DNA from: Alphaproteobacteria bacterium | GTDB lineage: Bacteria > Pseudomonadota > Alphaproteobacteria > Rs-D84 | Reading direction: 5' to 3' | DNA length: 22,899 nucleotides | Assembly: GCA_017937735.1 (NCBI GenBank) | Contig: JAGBCZ010000001.1 | Coordinates: 1 to 22,899 of the forward strand | Part shown: piece by piece, positions 22,301 to 22,899 of the stretch | Numbering within the stretch: position 1 is the stretch's first letter | Layout of the letters: each line of letters opens with the position of its first letter | Program-made: the position numbers and the translations under genes | The notes under the pieces: generated by a model | What the model saw: the letters and a program-made list of their open reading frames with translations, nothing else | Told to the model about the DNA's origin: nothing | The model's database searches: none

Positions 22301-22771
22301 ATGAAGAAAATACTGATAATGATGATATGTGTATTGGTACCATGTGTTGGTGGTGCGTTGACCATGTGTGTCCGTGATTCTGCGATGGTTGTGTCACTGG
22401 ATTCTGCGGTTGGCGGTTCTGGATATAAACATAATGCATCAGAAATGGTTTGGTCTGCGACATTCCCGTACGGAACAATATATGGCGAAGCGACCTGTTT
22501 ATCTGCCGCAGATGGCACCCCCAGTGAAAATACCATGGGTGTGTACACGAATTCTAATGGGGAAATGTTGCCACGTGGTGATGTATTTACCCAGCGTTTG
22601 GATGGTGGCTATTGCTGGTGCAGGATGACACACCCTGCGTCTTCGCGTTGGGTGTTCCTCGCCTCGTATTCCGCTTCGTATTGTGCGTCCGGTTGTGCTG
22701 GCTACTGCGGTAGCGGCGCCCGGAATGGCGCCGCTCTGCGGTCCGGGTTGTTCGGGTCGGTCGGCAAATGA
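22301..22771 (+). CDS. Secreted small cysteine-rich protein, paralogue 2
   Basis: The 156-aa precursor has a signal peptide (about residues 1-19, MKKILIMMICVLVPCVGGA). The seven cysteines of the mature part match paralogue 1: MCVRD, TCLSA, YCWCRM followed by THPASSRWV, and YCASGCAGYC. Sequence between them has diverged, so the two are old tandem copies of an unrecognised exported family. The AAAGGAAGGAAAG ribosome site is strong and it has its own predicted promoter. From about 22640 the codons become GC-rich, and the last codons contain a perfect 8-bp hairpin, GCGGCGCC/GGCGCCGC (22713-22734), unlike the rest of the gene. The C-terminal tail SGARNGAALRSGLFGSVGK may therefore be replaced or recently acquired sequence. 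Confidence 0.82.
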   Translation: MKKILIMMICVLVPCVGGALTMCVRDSAMVVSLDSAVGGSGYKHNASEMVWSATFPYGTIYGEATCLSAADGTPSENTMGVYTNSNGEMLPRGDVFTQRLDGGYCWCRMTHPASSRWVFLASYSASYCASGCAGYCGSGARNGAALRSGLFGSVGK

Positions 22772-22794
22772 TGTGTCGGAAATGGGTCCCATGG

Positions 22795-22811
22795 CAAAAA
22801 CGGAGTTTTTG
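22795..22811 (+). terminator. Hairpin terminator after paralogue 2
   Basis: CAAAAAC (22795-22801) and GTTTTTG (22805-22811) form a 7-bp stem with loop GGA. The T-run lies inside the 3' arm, 24 nt after the stop codon. Confidence 0.55.
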
Positions 22812-22820
22812 TTATGGGCT

Positions 22821-22899
22821 GCCTGACAGCGTCAGGCCGTAATGCGCCCGCGGCGGCAAACAAGGTTTGGCGCCGCGGGGGATAACCCGCCCCCCGTGG
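22821..22899. other. GC-rich hairpin cluster at the right edge
   Basis: GCCTGAC/GTCAGGC (22821-22837) is followed by a long hairpin: CCCGCGGCG (22847-22855) with CGCCGCGGG (22871-22879), and CAAAC/GTTTG inside, giving 14 bp with one G-G mismatch. A third stem of GGGGG with CCCCC follows. Composition is strikingly GC-rich compared with the window. A short open frame (ATG at 22815) exists but nothing supports it as coding. It may be an RNA gene or repeat cut by the window edge. Confidence 0.5.

Noticed and set aside
21870..22548. Antisense open frames containing IPACAGMT and SRLRGNDK peptides
   Set aside because: These are the known spurious translations of the REP-like palindrome and overlap real + strand genes.
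1..22899. tRNA, rRNA or CRISPR arrays
   Set aside because: No GGTTCGAAT-type T-arm with a 3' acceptor stem, no rRNA signatures, and no regularly spaced short repeats were found.

Overview
The window looks like part of a chromosome from an AT-rich, Gram-negative alphaproteobacterium with a host- or gut-associated lifestyle. The best lineage marker is a CcrM-type GANTC adenine methyltransferase, next to nrdR. Several very large autotransporters and small cysteine-rich secreted proteins suggest an envelope devoted to surface contact. The exact taxon cannot be fixed from the sequence; an uncultured small-genome gut alphaproteobacterium is my inference.

Layout. (1) 1-2250: the tail of an upstream gene and its terminator, then a very AT-rich block with a stand-alone ADP-ribosyltransferase-like protein (+) and an FkbM-type methyltransferase (-), probably acquired horizontally. 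(2) 2340-7790: a class I methyltransferase (+), ssb (-), a secreted subtilisin-like protease (-), a YgiW-like periplasmic OB-fold protein (+), a two-helix membrane protein (-) and enolase (-), mostly separated by compact hairpin terminators. (3) 7800-16640: two autotransporter adhesins on the + strand, 1709 and 1073 aa, the second with Chlamydia Pmp-like GGA(I/L) repeats. (4) 16676-20173: ccrM (-), then nrdR and a Slt70-like lytic transglycosylase (+), a small cell-cycle, dNTP and cell-wall group. (5) 20173-22899: palindromes and structured non-coding DNA, followed by three secreted cysteine-rich proteins of unknown function, two of them paralogues.

The most notable non-coding signal is a pair of about 230-250 nt elements (A, 13062-13310; B, 20314-20540). 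They align along their length and share an order of hairpins, some of which keep pairing through base changes. Each also has a terminator-like hairpin with a U-run in the middle. Both lie in the same orientation upstream of genes for exported proteins. I do not recognise them as any known riboswitch or RNA, and they are the best candidate here for an undescribed system (structured leader RNA, independent sRNA or mobile RNA-like repeat). Element B is flanked by two long imperfect palindromes.

Promoters often use an extended -10 of the form TGG-YATAAT. Several hairpin terminators are shared by convergent genes. All family assignments come from reading the translated sequence; no search was run.
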